NCBI RefSeq assembly: GCF_008808095.1
Contig: NZ_CP023397.1
Location: 682,001 to 746,000 of the forward strand
Reading direction: 5' to 3'
DNA from: Pseudoalteromonas ruthenica
GTDB taxonomy: Bacteria; Pseudomonadota; Gammaproteobacteria; Enterobacterales; Alteromonadaceae
DNA length: 64,000 nt
Shown one piece after another: positions 26,444 to 35,349 of this stretch. The notes under the pieces were generated by a model. That model searched no databases. It was not told the origin of the DNA and worked only from the letters and a program-made list of their open reading frames with translations. The translations under genes were made by a program, and so were the position numbers. Position 1 is the stretch's first letter; every line of letters begins with the position of its first letter.

Positions 26444-28686
26444 GCAGCTGGGTAAGGTCTGTAGGCGTCGTACTTTGGCCCACCTTCCTGCTGCTTTGCA
26501 CAGTCGCGGTGTGGACGCTGAAAGAAGTGCGTATCAGTGCTGATATGATGGCCCTATTGGAGCGCCAGCCCACTCAAGCCGTCGATGCGCAGTTTTATAG
26601 CGCGCAACAGCAGCTATCAAGTACGGCGCAAAACCAGTTGGTGTTTTCCTTCAGTGGAAAAACGGCGGTCAATGCTTATCATGAGCTGGCGCAACAACTG
26701 CAACAACACCCGTCGCTTAAGGTTAAAGTGCAACCGACACTTAAGCGTATCGCCGAGTTCTACCAGCCTTATCGTGGTGCGCTCATGAGCGAGGGCTATC
26801 AACAAGCGCTGCGCTCACCCACGGCCTTTAGTCACTATGCTCAGCGGCAATTATCGCAGACCGCCTCACCTTGGTTATCAAGCAGTATCAGTGATGACCC
26901 ATCCTTAGCAACCTTTAGCTTTTTAGACACCTTTGCAACAGGTCAGCAATTAGGGCTCGTCGATGGTAAGTTACAATGGCGTCAAGGAGATAAGCCTCCC
27001 GTTTGGCTGCTGGTCAGTGAGGTGACGACGACAGCAACAATATGGCAAAACAATGCCCTGGCAGCGGAGCTTGTAAACGCGGTTCGTACGCTTCGCCAAG
27101 CCCACCCAGAAACCGAGATTGAATACTCTGGAGTGCTATTTCATAACAGTGAAAACGCGGAGCAAGCGCAATGGGAGATGAATCGCTTTGGCTTGGCGAG
27201 CCTGGTGTTACTCGCTGTTTTTGTATTGCTCGCCATACGCGGCGTTTGGCCACTGTGGGTGAGTTTATTAACCGTAAGCAGTGCAGTGCTCGCAGGCGCG
27301 CTAGCGCTTTTATTGCTGCGCCAACAACTGCATGTGTTGAGTTTAGTGTTCGCCACGACGTTAATTGGTGTCGCCATCGATTACGCGCTGCATGCGCTGA
27401 GCGACAGAACCAAAAAAAGCAATAGCTACAGCGTGGCACTGAAACGCGGGTTATTGCTGGCTCTTGGCTCGACAGCACTCGGCTACGCCTGCTTTTTCAC
27501 CGCGCCGATGAGCTTATTGCAAGATGTCGCTATTTTTATTGTTGCTGGATTGTGCGGCGCTTGGTTTTTCGTGCGCTTTGTGGTGATCCGTGCCCAGCGC
27601 CCTACGCAATTACGCCCCTTAGCACTGAGTACTGCTGAGTGCGCATTAACCTTGTTTGCTCGACTGCGCCGGCGCAAAGGCGTCATCGCTTTGACTCTTG
27701 CGGGTGTGAGTGGCTTGTTGCTGAGTGTGCAGTGGCCACATGTCAACGATTCTATCGCCAGCTTTAATGCAAGCTCAGCGCAGCTTATGCAAGCGCAAAA
27801 GCGCCATCACTTGTACTTAAATGGTGATGGGCCAACGTTTCAGGTGCTAGTGCGAGGCGAAAGCATCGAGCAGTTATTAATAAACGAAGAGCGCGTGCGC
27901 AGTTTTGTGCAACTGCATCAAGGGCGATTTCAGGGTCTCAGCGTGGCCCTGCCTAGCCAGCAAAGCCAACAACAGGCTTTAACGCTTTATCGCCAGGCGC
28001 AGCAGCAGGGCCGGTTTAGCTTTTTGGCGCAATTACGCGGCGCCGCGCTACCAGCGGATGCAAATACCCTGTTGAGCTATGAGCAGTTTGCTCAAGGGCC
28101 ACTGGCCGATGTATTTCTTGCGCCTATCAAACAAGGCCCATATTTTTATTCATTGAGCACCGTCAGCGCGCTTGAACATGCCTCGCTGAGCGGTTATCTG
28201 GCAGAGTTTGAAGATATGCAGTTGGTGGATGTGCCCGGCCAGCTGAGCGCCATGTTAGCGCACTTTCATCACAGTATTCATTGGGCTTTAGCGCTCGCAG
28301 TCCTGGCCATAGCCATTGTATTTATAGCATTTTTTGGCCTGCGCAGAGGGGCTGCCATGGTTGCTTGGTTGACACTCAGCGCGTTGCTGGTGGTAACCCT
28401 TATTGCGGTCGTTATGCCACTGTCGGTATTTCATACCTTGGGACTTATCTTAGTGTTAGCGTTAGCTGTTGATTATTTTATTTTTTATCAGCAATCAGGG
28501 CGCCAGCCGACCACCTTTGTTGCCATTAGCCTGTCAGCGTTGTCGTCCTTGGCGGTATTCGCGATGTTAGTGTTTTCGAATACCCCCGCTATCAGCCAAT
28601 TTGGTGCTGCCGTGCTGATCGGGCTTATTGTTGTTTACTGGGTAGCGCCACTAAGTATTGAGAATAAAAATGATAAATCAGACTGA
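26440..28686 (+). CDS. APE cluster: MMPL/RND-type exporter
   Basis: 748 residues with two repeats of a periplasmic loop and a five- to six-helix membrane block (about 210-370 and 600-745), the MMPL layout. VIDYALHALSD and AVDYFIFYQ lie in the proton-relay helices and carry Asp residues. It should extract the polyene conjugate from the inner membrane. GTG start, overlapping the LolA-like gene by 4 bases. Confidence 0.9.
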   Translation: MSSWVRSVGVVLWPTFLLLCTVAVWTLKEVRISADMMALLERQPTQAVDAQFYSAQQQLSSTAQNQLVFSFSGKTAVNAYHELAQQLQQHPSLKVKVQPTLKRIAEFYQPYRGALMSEGYQQALRSPTAFSHYAQRQLSQTASPWLSSSISDDPSLATFSFLDTFATGQQLGLVDGKLQWRQGDKPPVWLLVSEVTTTATIWQNNALAAELVNAVRTLRQAHPETEIEYSGVLFHNSENAEQAQWEMNRFGLASLVLLAVFVLLAIRGVWPLWVSLLTVSSAVLAGALALLLLRQQLHVLSLVFATTLIGVAIDYALHALSDRTKKSNSYSVALKRGLLLALGSTALGYACFFTAPMSLLQDVAIFIVAGLCGAWFFVRFVVIRAQRPTQLRPLALSTAECALTLFARLRRRKGVIALTLAGVSGLLLSVQWPHVNDSIASFNASSAQLMQAQKRHHLYLNGDGPTFQVLVRGESIEQLLINEERVRSFVQLHQGRFQGLSVALPSQQSQQQALTLYRQAQQQGRFSFLAQLRGAALPADANTLLSYEQFAQGPLADVFLAPIKQGPYFYSLSTVSALEHASLSGYLAEFEDMQLVDVPGQLSAMLAHFHHSIHWALALAVLAIAIVFIAFFGLRRGAAMVAWLTLSALLVVTLIAVVMPLSVFHTLGLILVLALAVDYFIFYQQSGRQPTTFVAISLSALSSLAVFAMLVFSNTPAISQFGAAVLIGLIVVYWVAPLSIENKNDKSD

Positions 28687-29920
28687 ACAGACGGACGTTG
28701 TGGTCATCGGTGCTGGTCCCTCTGGGGCGTTAGTCAGTGCCTTATTGCGCCAGCGTGGTTGGCACGTAGTGGTGCTTGAAGGTCAGCATTTTCCGCGCTT
28801 TTCCATTGGCGAGAGCCTACTGCCGCAATGCATGGCCTACCTTAGCGAAGCCGGCATGGACGAGGTCGTGGACAAGCATGCCGAAGAGCTGGGTTTTCAG
28901 TTTAAAAATGGCGCCGCGTTTCATTATCAAGGAACGGATACCGCTATCGACTTTACCGACAAGTTCTCTGCAGGGCGTGGCACTACTTATCAAGTCAAAC
29001 GTGCAGCGTTTGACAAGTTGCTCGCCGATACCGCCCAGGCCCAGGGGGTGGAGATTCGCTACGGCCATCGAGTTGAAGCGCTGCAAGAACATGATGAGCA
29101 TATCGAACTGTCCGTGGCCAGCGAACAGCAACGCTATCGGCTGCAAGCGCGATTTGTGCTCGACGCCAGTGGTTTTGGCCGGGTGTTGCCGCGCTTACTT
29201 GAGCTAGAGCGCCGCTCTAGTTTGCCCACAAGAACGGCCTATTTCTGTCATATCAACGACCATATCAGCGCCGCAAATTTTGATAGAAACAAAATTTTAA
29301 TTTCCGTGCACCCGCAGCATCGCGACATCTGGTATTGGCTTATCCCTTTTGCCGATGGTAGCGCCAGCTTAGGCGTGGTGGGTGAGCCCGAGTACTTTGA
29401 CGAGGCCCTCAGTGAACAACAAAACTTATGGCGCCTGGTAGGCCAAGAGCCGAATCTCGCAGCGTTGCTTGACTCGGCGCAGGCAATCACTGATACCCAG
29501 CGCTTAGGCGGCTATTCTGCGGATGTCAGTCGCTTGTATGGCAAGCGCTATGCGTTATTGGGGAATGCTGGGGAGTTTCTTGATCCGGTGTTTTCATCCG
29601 GGGTGACGATTGCGTTGAAATCGGCGTCATTGGCAGCGCCGATTGTCGATGGCTTTTTGCGTGGCGAAAAAGTGGATTTTGACAAAGACTTTGCCCAACC
29701 ACTTAAACAAGGGGTAGAGTGCTTTAAAACCTTTGTCCTCGCTTGGTACGATGGCCGCTTTCAGGATGTTATTTTTTACCCACAGCAGCGCAGTGATGTG
29801 CGGCGTATGATCAGCGCCATTTTGGCAGGCTATGCCTGGGATAAAACTAATCCCTATGTGGCACAAAGTGAGCGCCGTCTTGATGTGCTTGCGACTCTTT
29901 GTAACATGGAAACTCAATAA
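28670..29920 (+). CDS. APE cluster: FAD-dependent oxidoreductase (halogenase-like)
   Basis: 416 residues. FAD-binding GxGxxG in VVIGAGPSGA (12-21), the GESLLPQ segment at 48-54, and WYWLIP at 221-226, which fits the WxWxIP pattern of flavin halogenases. At the place of the halogenase catalytic Lys (FKxGxKF-like) it reads FKNGAAF, so halogenation is not supported; oxidation or reduction of the polyene is more likely. Such a protein is a standard member of aryl polyene clusters. ATG at 28670 overlaps MMPL by 17 bases. Confidence 0.87.
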   Translation: MINQTEQTDVVVIGAGPSGALVSALLRQRGWHVVVLEGQHFPRFSIGESLLPQCMAYLSEAGMDEVVDKHAEELGFQFKNGAAFHYQGTDTAIDFTDKFSAGRGTTYQVKRAAFDKLLADTAQAQGVEIRYGHRVEALQEHDEHIELSVASEQQRYRLQARFVLDASGFGRVLPRLLELERRSSLPTRTAYFCHINDHISAANFDRNKILISVHPQHRDIWYWLIPFADGSASLGVVGEPEYFDEALSEQQNLWRLVGQEPNLAALLDSAQAITDTQRLGGYSADVSRLYGKRYALLGNAGEFLDPVFSSGVTIALKSASLAAPIVDGFLRGEKVDFDKDFAQPLKQGVECFKTFVLAWYDGRFQDVIFYPQQRSDVRRMISAILAGYAWDKTNPYVAQSERRLDVLATLCNMETQ

Positions 29921-30477
29921 TGCGGGCTGTATGGATAATTATTGTCAGCGTGTTATCGGCCTGTACTACGGTGCCAGAGCGCAACGCCAAAAGCGTTGAC
30001 TTGGCCGCTGGGGTGAGCTTCGATATGGGTGTTGCCCCGCCGTCATTACATCAGCAACAGTGGCAAAAAAAGCTGACTTTTTCTCGGGCTGAGCGCAGTG
30101 CTACACTACTGAGCCAACTGGCCGTTAATCAAAGCGGTGAGCTGCGCTTAGTGTTAACCTCGGGGGCAGGTATCCCGCTGTTGTCCATGGCCTTTAGTGA
30201 TGATGAGAAAATAAGCGTAAGCACTCAGTTAGCCACGCTGCCGATTGACCCGGAGTACATTTTGGCCGATGTGCAGTTGGTGCATTGGCCGATGCAGCAA
30301 CTCAAGGCGCAGTTAAAAGGGGCGCAAATACAGGAATTCCAGCGCGGCGCGACCCGAGTGAGGGAAATTAAACGTGCTCACACGCTATTACTGCGCATAG
30401 AGTACCAAGGCGCCACAACAACGTTAACTAATTATATGCACCAATACCAAATTATATTTACCGAGGTGGGGGTATGA
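29920..30477 (+). CDS. APE cluster: DUF3261 lipoprotein
   Basis: 185 residues with a lipoprotein signal ending in the lipobox LSAC (Cys15). The soluble part fits DUF3261, a family found mainly in aryl polyene clusters, and the fold looks like a beta-rich LolB-type carrier. It may receive the conjugate from the LolA-like protein at the outer membrane. Start overlaps the oxidoreductase stop by one base. Confidence 0.85.
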   Translation: MRAVWIIIVSVLSACTTVPERNAKSVDLAAGVSFDMGVAPPSLHQQQWQKKLTFSRAERSATLLSQLAVNQSGELRLVLTSGAGIPLLSMAFSDDEKISVSTQLATLPIDPEYILADVQLVHWPMQQLKAQLKGAQIQEFQRGATRVREIKRAHTLLLRIEYQGATTTLTNYMHQYQIIFTEVGV

Positions 30478-31649
30478 ACGCCTGGTTAAACGACCTCGCT
30501 CTTGTCAGCGCATTAGGAGCGGATACCAGCGCCCATCTCGATGCCCTGAGCGGCGAACAGCGCAGCGGTTTGGCTCAAGTCGCTGGGCTAGATAATGAGG
30601 GCATGACCCCCTACTTAGGTCAGGTCGCCAATTTGCCCCTTGATAGCACCGGGCGCAATAGCGCCATGATTGACCTTGCTTTGGCGCAATTAACTAATAC
30701 CTTAGATAAGCTGCGTAGCCGCATAGCAGCGCATCGTATTGCCGTAATCATCGGCACCAGCACCGCTGATATTTATGATGGTGAGCGTGCTCGAGCACAG
30801 CAAGCTCGCCAAGGTAGCTGGCCGAAGCACTACCACTACCACCAGCAATCGTTGGATGCCCCCGCGCAGTATATTCGCGACAAGCTGGCCATAGAGGGAC
30901 CATGCTATAGTATTTCCACCGCCTGTAGTTCTAGCAGTAAAGCACTGAGCAGCGCCAAAGCAATGTTACAAGCAGGGCTGGCCGATGCGGTCATTTGTGG
31001 CGGCGCAGACAGTTTATGCCAATTGACCGTCAATGGCTTTAAAGCACTGGCATCGACCAGCGCCGGGATTTGCCAGCCTTTTGCTCAGCAGCGTGATGGC
31101 ATTAATATTGGCGAAGGTGTGGGCTTATTCATTATGACTCGCTCAGCGGATTTTGGCTCAGCGCGCTGTGCGTTATTAGGCTGTGGCAGTAGCTCCGATG
31201 CGTACCATATGTCTGCACCCGAGCCGCAAGGCAAAGGTGCCATAGCGGCAATGCACCAGGCGCTGGCCGAGGCGGCTTTGACAGCCACAGATATTGATTA
31301 CATCAACGCCCACGGTACTGCAACGGTAAAAAATGATGCCATGGAAGCACGGGCCATTGCCGATGTCATCGGCGCGCAAACGCCGGTAAGTTCCTCGAAG
31401 CATCTTACCGGCCATACCTTGGGTGCCGCCGGCGCAATAGAGGCTGGATTATGTTGGCTGCTGATAGAGCAGCAACGTTTAGGGAAGACCCTAACGCTGC
31501 CATATCATAGCGGCTACGCCCTTGATGCCTCCTTGGCGACGATTAATCTTGTACAACAACCCACTCGGGAACGGCCGAAAACATGTATGAGTAACTCTTT
31601 TGCTTTTGGCGGCAATAACGCCAGTATCATTATTGGAGAAATAGCGTGA
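30474..31649 (+). CDS. APE cluster: beta-ketoacyl-ACP synthase (ApeO-like)
   Basis: 391-residue ketosynthase with the catalytic triad Cys151 (STACSSSSKAL), His280 (NAHGTATVKND) and His314 (SKHLTGHTLGAAG). It extends the polyene by decarboxylative condensation and likely works as a heterodimer with the chain length factor at the start of the operon. Overlaps both neighbours by 4 bases (GTGA at the end). Confidence 0.92.
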   Translation: MNAWLNDLALVSALGADTSAHLDALSGEQRSGLAQVAGLDNEGMTPYLGQVANLPLDSTGRNSAMIDLALAQLTNTLDKLRSRIAAHRIAVIIGTSTADIYDGERARAQQARQGSWPKHYHYHQQSLDAPAQYIRDKLAIEGPCYSISTACSSSSKALSSAKAMLQAGLADAVICGGADSLCQLTVNGFKALASTSAGICQPFAQQRDGINIGEGVGLFIMTRSADFGSARCALLGCGSSSDAYHMSAPEPQGKGAIAAMHQALAEAALTATDIDYINAHGTATVKNDAMEARAIADVIGAQTPVSSSKHLTGHTLGAAGAIEAGLCWLLIEQQRLGKTLTLPYHSGYALDASLATINLVQQPTRERPKTCMSNSFAFGGNNASIIIGEIA

Positions 31650-31711
31650 TCAACAACCATCGACCTATAAGCGAATTGCTGGCGCATCGCCCCCCCCATG
31701 GTGTTGATTGA
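31646..31711 (+). other. N-terminal fragment of the second dehydratase, before the frameshift
   Basis: A GTG at 31646, overlapping the KS stop as GTGA, reads VINNHRPISELLAHRPP and then shifts out of frame at eight consecutive C, ending at TGA 31709-31711. LLAHRPP followed by MVLIDEL in the next frame is the expected HRPP-MVLIDE junction of FabZ-like dehydratases. This shows that the real gene starts here and that the window sequence has one C too many, or one too few by two, for an open frame. Confidence 0.8.
31690..31697 (+). repeat. Poly-C tract of eight at the frameshift site
   Basis: Eight C in a row in codons for Arg-Pro-Pro near the 5' end of the dehydratase gene. Seven C would restore a continuous frame. 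Such tracts are prone to slipped-strand mutation and also to sequencing error. Confidence 0.9.
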
Positions 31712-32108
31712 TGAGCTGATTTCGTTTGATAGTGACAGCGCCCATTGCCAAGTGACCATTACCCCAGACAGTGCTTTTTACCAGCGTGATATCAATGGGG
31801 TGCAAAGTTATATCGGCAGCGAATATATGGCGCAGAGTATCGCCGCCTATGCCGGTGCTCACGATTGTCAGCACCAGCGTGGTGTTAAAATTGGCTTCTT
31901 ATTAGGTAGTCGAAAAATCCGCTGTTTAAAGCCGGTCTTTAAGCTTGGCAGCACACTGGATATTTATGTCACGCAAGTGGTGCAGGACGAGTCCGGGCTC
32001 AGTGTTTTCGATTGCGCCATTGAATGCGATAACGAGCGTTATCTCGAAGCCAAAATTAATGTATTTCAGCCCGCCGACCCGATGAAGTTTATTAAGGAAA
32101 ACCAATGA
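31698..32108 (+). CDS. APE cluster: second hotdog dehydratase (ApeP-like), frameshifted at its 5' end
   Basis: As written, the open frame begins at an ATG with no ribosome binding site and gives 136 residues, MVLIDELISFDSDSAHC onward, a FabZ-like hotdog domain (GSEYMAQSIAAYAG holds the helix with the acidic residue). The true start is probably the GTG at 31646 in another frame; a poly-C slip separates the two. In characterised aryl polyene systems the two dehydratases act as a pair, so loss could change or stop pigment formation. Its stop overlaps the next start by 4 bases, as for intact operon members. Confidence 0.8.
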   Translation: MVLIDELISFDSDSAHCQVTITPDSAFYQRDINGVQSYIGSEYMAQSIAAYAGAHDCQHQRGVKIGFLLGSRKIRCLKPVFKLGSTLDIYVTQVVQDESGLSVFDCAIECDNERYLEAKINVFQPADPMKFIKENQ

Positions 32109-32830
32109 GTAGAGCGATTTTAGTCACCGGTTCAAGCCGAGGTATAGGCAAGGCCATCGCGCTGGCCCTTGCCGAGCAAGGGTTTGATATTATCTTGCAT
32201 TGTCGCACCCAGCGTGAGCAAGCGCAAAAAGTCAGTGAGCAAATCCAAGCTATGGGCCGCAGTGCACGAGTCCTGTGCTTTGATGTTACCGATAGAGACT
32301 CAGCACGCCAAAGCATAGAGCAAGATATTGCCGAACATGGTGCTTATTATGGCGTGGTGTGTAATGCCGGAGTCACGCGCGACACCGCCTTTCCGGCGAT
32401 GACCGACGATGAATGGGGCACGGTTATTAGCACTGGCTTAGATGGTTTTTATAATGTTGTCCGCCCGGCGGTTATGCCAATGGTCAGTGCCCGTCAGGGT
32501 GGGCGTATTATTACGTTGGCTTCGGTATCGGGCATCGCTGGCAATCGCGGCCAAGTGAATTACAGCGCCGCCAAAGCAGGGATCATCGGTGCTACAAAAG
32601 CATTAGCGCTGGAATTGGCAAAACGTAAAATCACCGTCAACTGTGTCGCGCCCGGGTTGATTGCCACGGAAATGACCGAGCAGCTCGATACCAAGGAGCT
32701 ATTAAAACATGTGCCGATGCGGCGTATGGGCAATGTTGAAGAGGTCGCGGCAACGGTGTCATTTTTAGCCTCTGATCCGGCGGCGTACATTACTCGCCAA
32801 GTTATTTCAGTCAATGGTGGGTTAGTGTAA
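32105..32830 (+). CDS. APE cluster: 3-oxoacyl-ACP reductase (FabG-like, ApeQ-like)
   Basis: 241-residue SDR. NADPH site TGSSRGIGKAI, NAG motif CNAGVTRD, and catalytic Ser140, Tyr153, Lys157 (VNYSAAKAG). It reduces the beta-keto group after each condensation. Overlaps the dehydratase by 4 bases and the next ketosynthase by one. Confidence 0.94.
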   Translation: MSRAILVTGSSRGIGKAIALALAEQGFDIILHCRTQREQAQKVSEQIQAMGRSARVLCFDVTDRDSARQSIEQDIAEHGAYYGVVCNAGVTRDTAFPAMTDDEWGTVISTGLDGFYNVVRPAVMPMVSARQGGRIITLASVSGIAGNRGQVNYSAAKAGIIGATKALALELAKRKITVNCVAPGLIATEMTEQLDTKELLKHVPMRRMGNVEEVAATVSFLASDPAAYITRQVISVNGGLV

Positions 32831-34050
32831 TGAAACGGGTTGTGGTTACAGGGATGTCTTGTATTACGGCACTAGGGGATGACTGGCCGAGCCTGCGCAG
32901 TGCGCTAGAGAAGGGCGACAACGCCGTTAAAGTGATGGAGCAATGGCAAGATATAGCTGATTTGAATACCAAATTAGCGGCGCCGGTGACGCACTTTCAG
33001 CGCCCTAGCCACTATAAACGTAAGATGGTGCGCTCTATGGGGCGCGTCGCATTGATGGCCACGGTGGCCACCGAGCGGGCATTGGCGCAATCAGGCTTGC
33101 TTGAGCACCCGGCGCTTACCAATGGCGATACCGGCATTGCTTATGGTTCGTCAACCGGCTCAACGCCGCCGCTTATTGCCTTCGCTGATATGATGAAATC
33201 GGGGCAGATGAGTGGGGTGACCGCAACTAGCTATATTCAGATGATGGCTCATACGGCGCCAGTTAATATTGGCGTGTTTTTTGGTATTAAAGGCCGGGTG
33301 ATCACCACCAGCTCCGCCTGTACTTCGGGTTCACAAGGCATTGGCTATGCCTATGAAGCCATTAAGTTCGGTCGACAAAAAGCCATGGTTGCCGGTGGCG
33401 CCGAAGAGCTCTGTGTGACCGAGGCCGCCGTATTCGATACCTTATACGCCACCAGTTGTCGTAATGACGCACCTAAGCATACGCCTCGGCCGTTTGATAA
33501 AGACCGCGATGGGCTAGTGATAGGTGAGGGTGCGGGAACACTGATTTTAGAAGAGTACGAGCACGCCAAAGCACGTGGTGCGACTATTTATGCGGAAATC
33601 GTCGGTTTTGGTTGTAATTCCGATGGTGAGCATGTGACCCAGCCGACCAGCGATACCATGCAAACGGCGATCACTATGGCCCTTGATGATGCCCAGCTTA
33701 ATGGCGAACAAATAGGCTATGTTAACGCTCACGGCACATCCACCGATCGCGGTGACATTGCCGAATCTCATGCCACCTTTAATGCCCTTGGCCGTAAACC
33801 CATTAGCTCGCTAAAAAGCTACCTGGGTCACACGTTAGGCGCATGTGGTGCCATCGAGGCGTGGGCTAGTATCGAAATGATGCGTGAGGGGTGGTTTGCG
33901 CCCACCGTTAACCTGGAGAGTGTTGACCCACAGTGCGCACAGCTGGATTATCTGCGCCAGCCAACCAAATTACAGTGTGACTATGTCATGAGTAATAACT
34001 TTGCGTTTGGTGGCATTAACACATCCCTGATTTTTAAGCGCATGCCATGA
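32830..34050 (+). CDS. APE cluster: beta-ketoacyl-ACP synthase (FabF-like, ApeR-like)
   Basis: 406 residues. Triad Cys164 (TSSACTSGSQG), His301 (VNAHGTSTDRGD), His334 (YLGHTLGACG). A second ketosynthase besides the KS/CLF pair; in the described systems it is thought to carry out the first condensation on the aryl starter. One-base overlap with the reductase and 4-base overlap with the outer-membrane gene. Confidence 0.93.
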   Translation: MKRVVVTGMSCITALGDDWPSLRSALEKGDNAVKVMEQWQDIADLNTKLAAPVTHFQRPSHYKRKMVRSMGRVALMATVATERALAQSGLLEHPALTNGDTGIAYGSSTGSTPPLIAFADMMKSGQMSGVTATSYIQMMAHTAPVNIGVFFGIKGRVITTSSACTSGSQGIGYAYEAIKFGRQKAMVAGGAEELCVTEAAVFDTLYATSCRNDAPKHTPRPFDKDRDGLVIGEGAGTLILEEYEHAKARGATIYAEIVGFGCNSDGEHVTQPTSDTMQTAITMALDDAQLNGEQIGYVNAHGTSTDRGDIAESHATFNALGRKPISSLKSYLGHTLGACGAIEAWASIEMMREGWFAPTVNLESVDPQCAQLDYLRQPTKLQCDYVMSNNFAFGGINTSLIFKRMP

Positions 34051-34856
34051 GCCTGATAACGCGGTGCTTTGCGTTTGTTTTAGCGCTGTACAGCGCTTCG
34101 AGTGTCAGTGCAGAGCTTGAGCTTGGAGCGGGGGTATTTCATGCTAATATTCCGCTTTATATCGGTGCCCGTGAGTCAAAAAGCTACACGTTGCCAGTGC
34201 CTTATGTGCGCTATCGCTCTGAACGCTTAAACCTTGATAGGCGCAGCGCCACCGGTTACTTATGGCAGCATAATAACTGGCATTTGGATATCTCTGCCAC
34301 CGCTGGAATTGCAGTAGACAGCGGTGAGAGTAAAGCCCGCGATGGCATGGATGATTTGGACTGGGTGTTCGAGTTGGGCCCAGCATTGGATTATTATGTT
34401 GTCGGCCACTATAACCAACCTAGTTACTTTAAGCTTGGCGTGTTTACTCGTAAGGCACTGGCAACGGATTTCACCCGCATTGATGATATTGGCTTTAAGG
34501 CGGGACCTTATGCCCAGTGGCGGCAGCGGTTGTGGCAACAAGGAGCGCAAAGCATCACGTTAACCAGCCGTTTGGCAATTAATTATGCCAGTTCACAATA
34601 CGCCGACTATTTTTATGCAGTGCCAGCGGCGGCCGCTAATTCACTGCGCAGCGAATACACCAGTGGTAACGGATATGGCGGTGAAGAAGTGTCTATGGGG
34701 CTAAGTTATGACTCAAGACGCTGGTGGTTTGGCGGGTTTGTAAAGTATTATCGCATCAAGGATGCAAAGTGGCGTGATAGCCCATTGGTGGAGCGCAACC
34801 ACAGTGTTGCCTTTGGCTTTGGGTTGGCATGGAAGTTCTATAACAACAGAGGATAA
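34047..34856 (+). CDS. MipA/OmpV-family outer-membrane protein at the end of the APE operon
   Basis: 269 residues, signal peptide ending SSVSA, then alternating beta strands and a C-terminal aromatic-containing strand (FGLAWKFYNNRG), with LPVPYVRYRSERL near the N-terminus as in MipA/OmpV. Because it overlaps the ketosynthase by 4 bases it is clearly part of the operon, although this is not a fixed member of known aryl polyene clusters. It could help to place the polyene in the outer membrane. Confidence 0.85.
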   Translation: MSLITRCFAFVLALYSASSVSAELELGAGVFHANIPLYIGARESKSYTLPVPYVRYRSERLNLDRRSATGYLWQHNNWHLDISATAGIAVDSGESKARDGMDDLDWVFELGPALDYYVVGHYNQPSYFKLGVFTRKALATDFTRIDDIGFKAGPYAQWRQRLWQQGAQSITLTSRLAINYASSQYADYFYAVPAAAANSLRSEYTSGNGYGGEEVSMGLSYDSRRWWFGGFVKYYRIKDAKWRDSPLVERNHSVAFGFGLAWKFYNNRG

Positions 34857-34859
34857 CAA

Positions 34860-35288
34860 ATGAAAAAATATTTATTAATGGCAGCGCTTGTGGCCGCAAC
34901 ATCGCACAGTGTGGCGGCTCGAGATGATATCGGCAAGTACTCTATTGCCGACTTATTAGCGACCACGAAAGCCAAGGATGCGCTATTGGATGTGCCCCTT
35001 TACTTTGCCGATCAACCACACAGCGCGGCGAAAGAGACCTTCGGTGAGGTGATGACCAATAAGAAAACCAATGCCTTTAATAAATCAGACAAAGAAGCCT
35101 GTGAGTGGGTGATGCTCAGTGCGCTTAAAGCACTGCAAGAGCGCGCTCAGCGCGAAGGCATGAATGCCGTCGTGGGTATAGAGTCGTACTATAAAAAGCG
35201 TGAATTTAAAAGCAGTGAACAATTTGAGTGTGGGGCTGGCTTTTTAATGGCCGGTGTGGCTCTTAAGGGCACGTTAGTTAAGCTATAA
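34860..35288 (+). CDS. Small secreted protein, YbjQ-like core, last gene of the APE operon
   Basis: 142 residues with a signal peptide ending SVAAR. The C-terminal part ALQERAQREGMNAVVGIES resembles the alpha/beta core of YbjQ/heavy-metal-binding-type proteins; near relatives are often mislabelled as excinuclease subunits. Two cysteines (EACEW and FECGAG) may form a disulfide. Three bases after the outer-membrane gene, so cotranscribed. Function unknown. Confidence 0.7.
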   Translation: MKKYLLMAALVAATSHSVAARDDIGKYSIADLLATTKAKDALLDVPLYFADQPHSAAKETFGEVMTNKKTNAFNKSDKEACEWVMLSALKALQERAQREGMNAVVGIESYYKKREFKSSEQFECGAGFLMAGVALKGTLVKL

Positions 35289-35349
35289 AACCGCACACAA
35301 CAGTCCACGCGCTATAAATGAAAAAAGGTACAAAGTTCACCGCACAGGG

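Noticed and set aside
28670-29920. Calling the APE oxidoreductase a halogenase
   Set aside because: The WxWxIP motif is present, but the catalytic lysine is not evident, and this family is a normal non-halogenating member of APE clusters.
34860-35288. Excinuclease subunit as the name of the small secreted protein
   Set aside because: It has a signal peptide, is 142 residues long and has no ATPase motifs; the label used for relatives is a database error.
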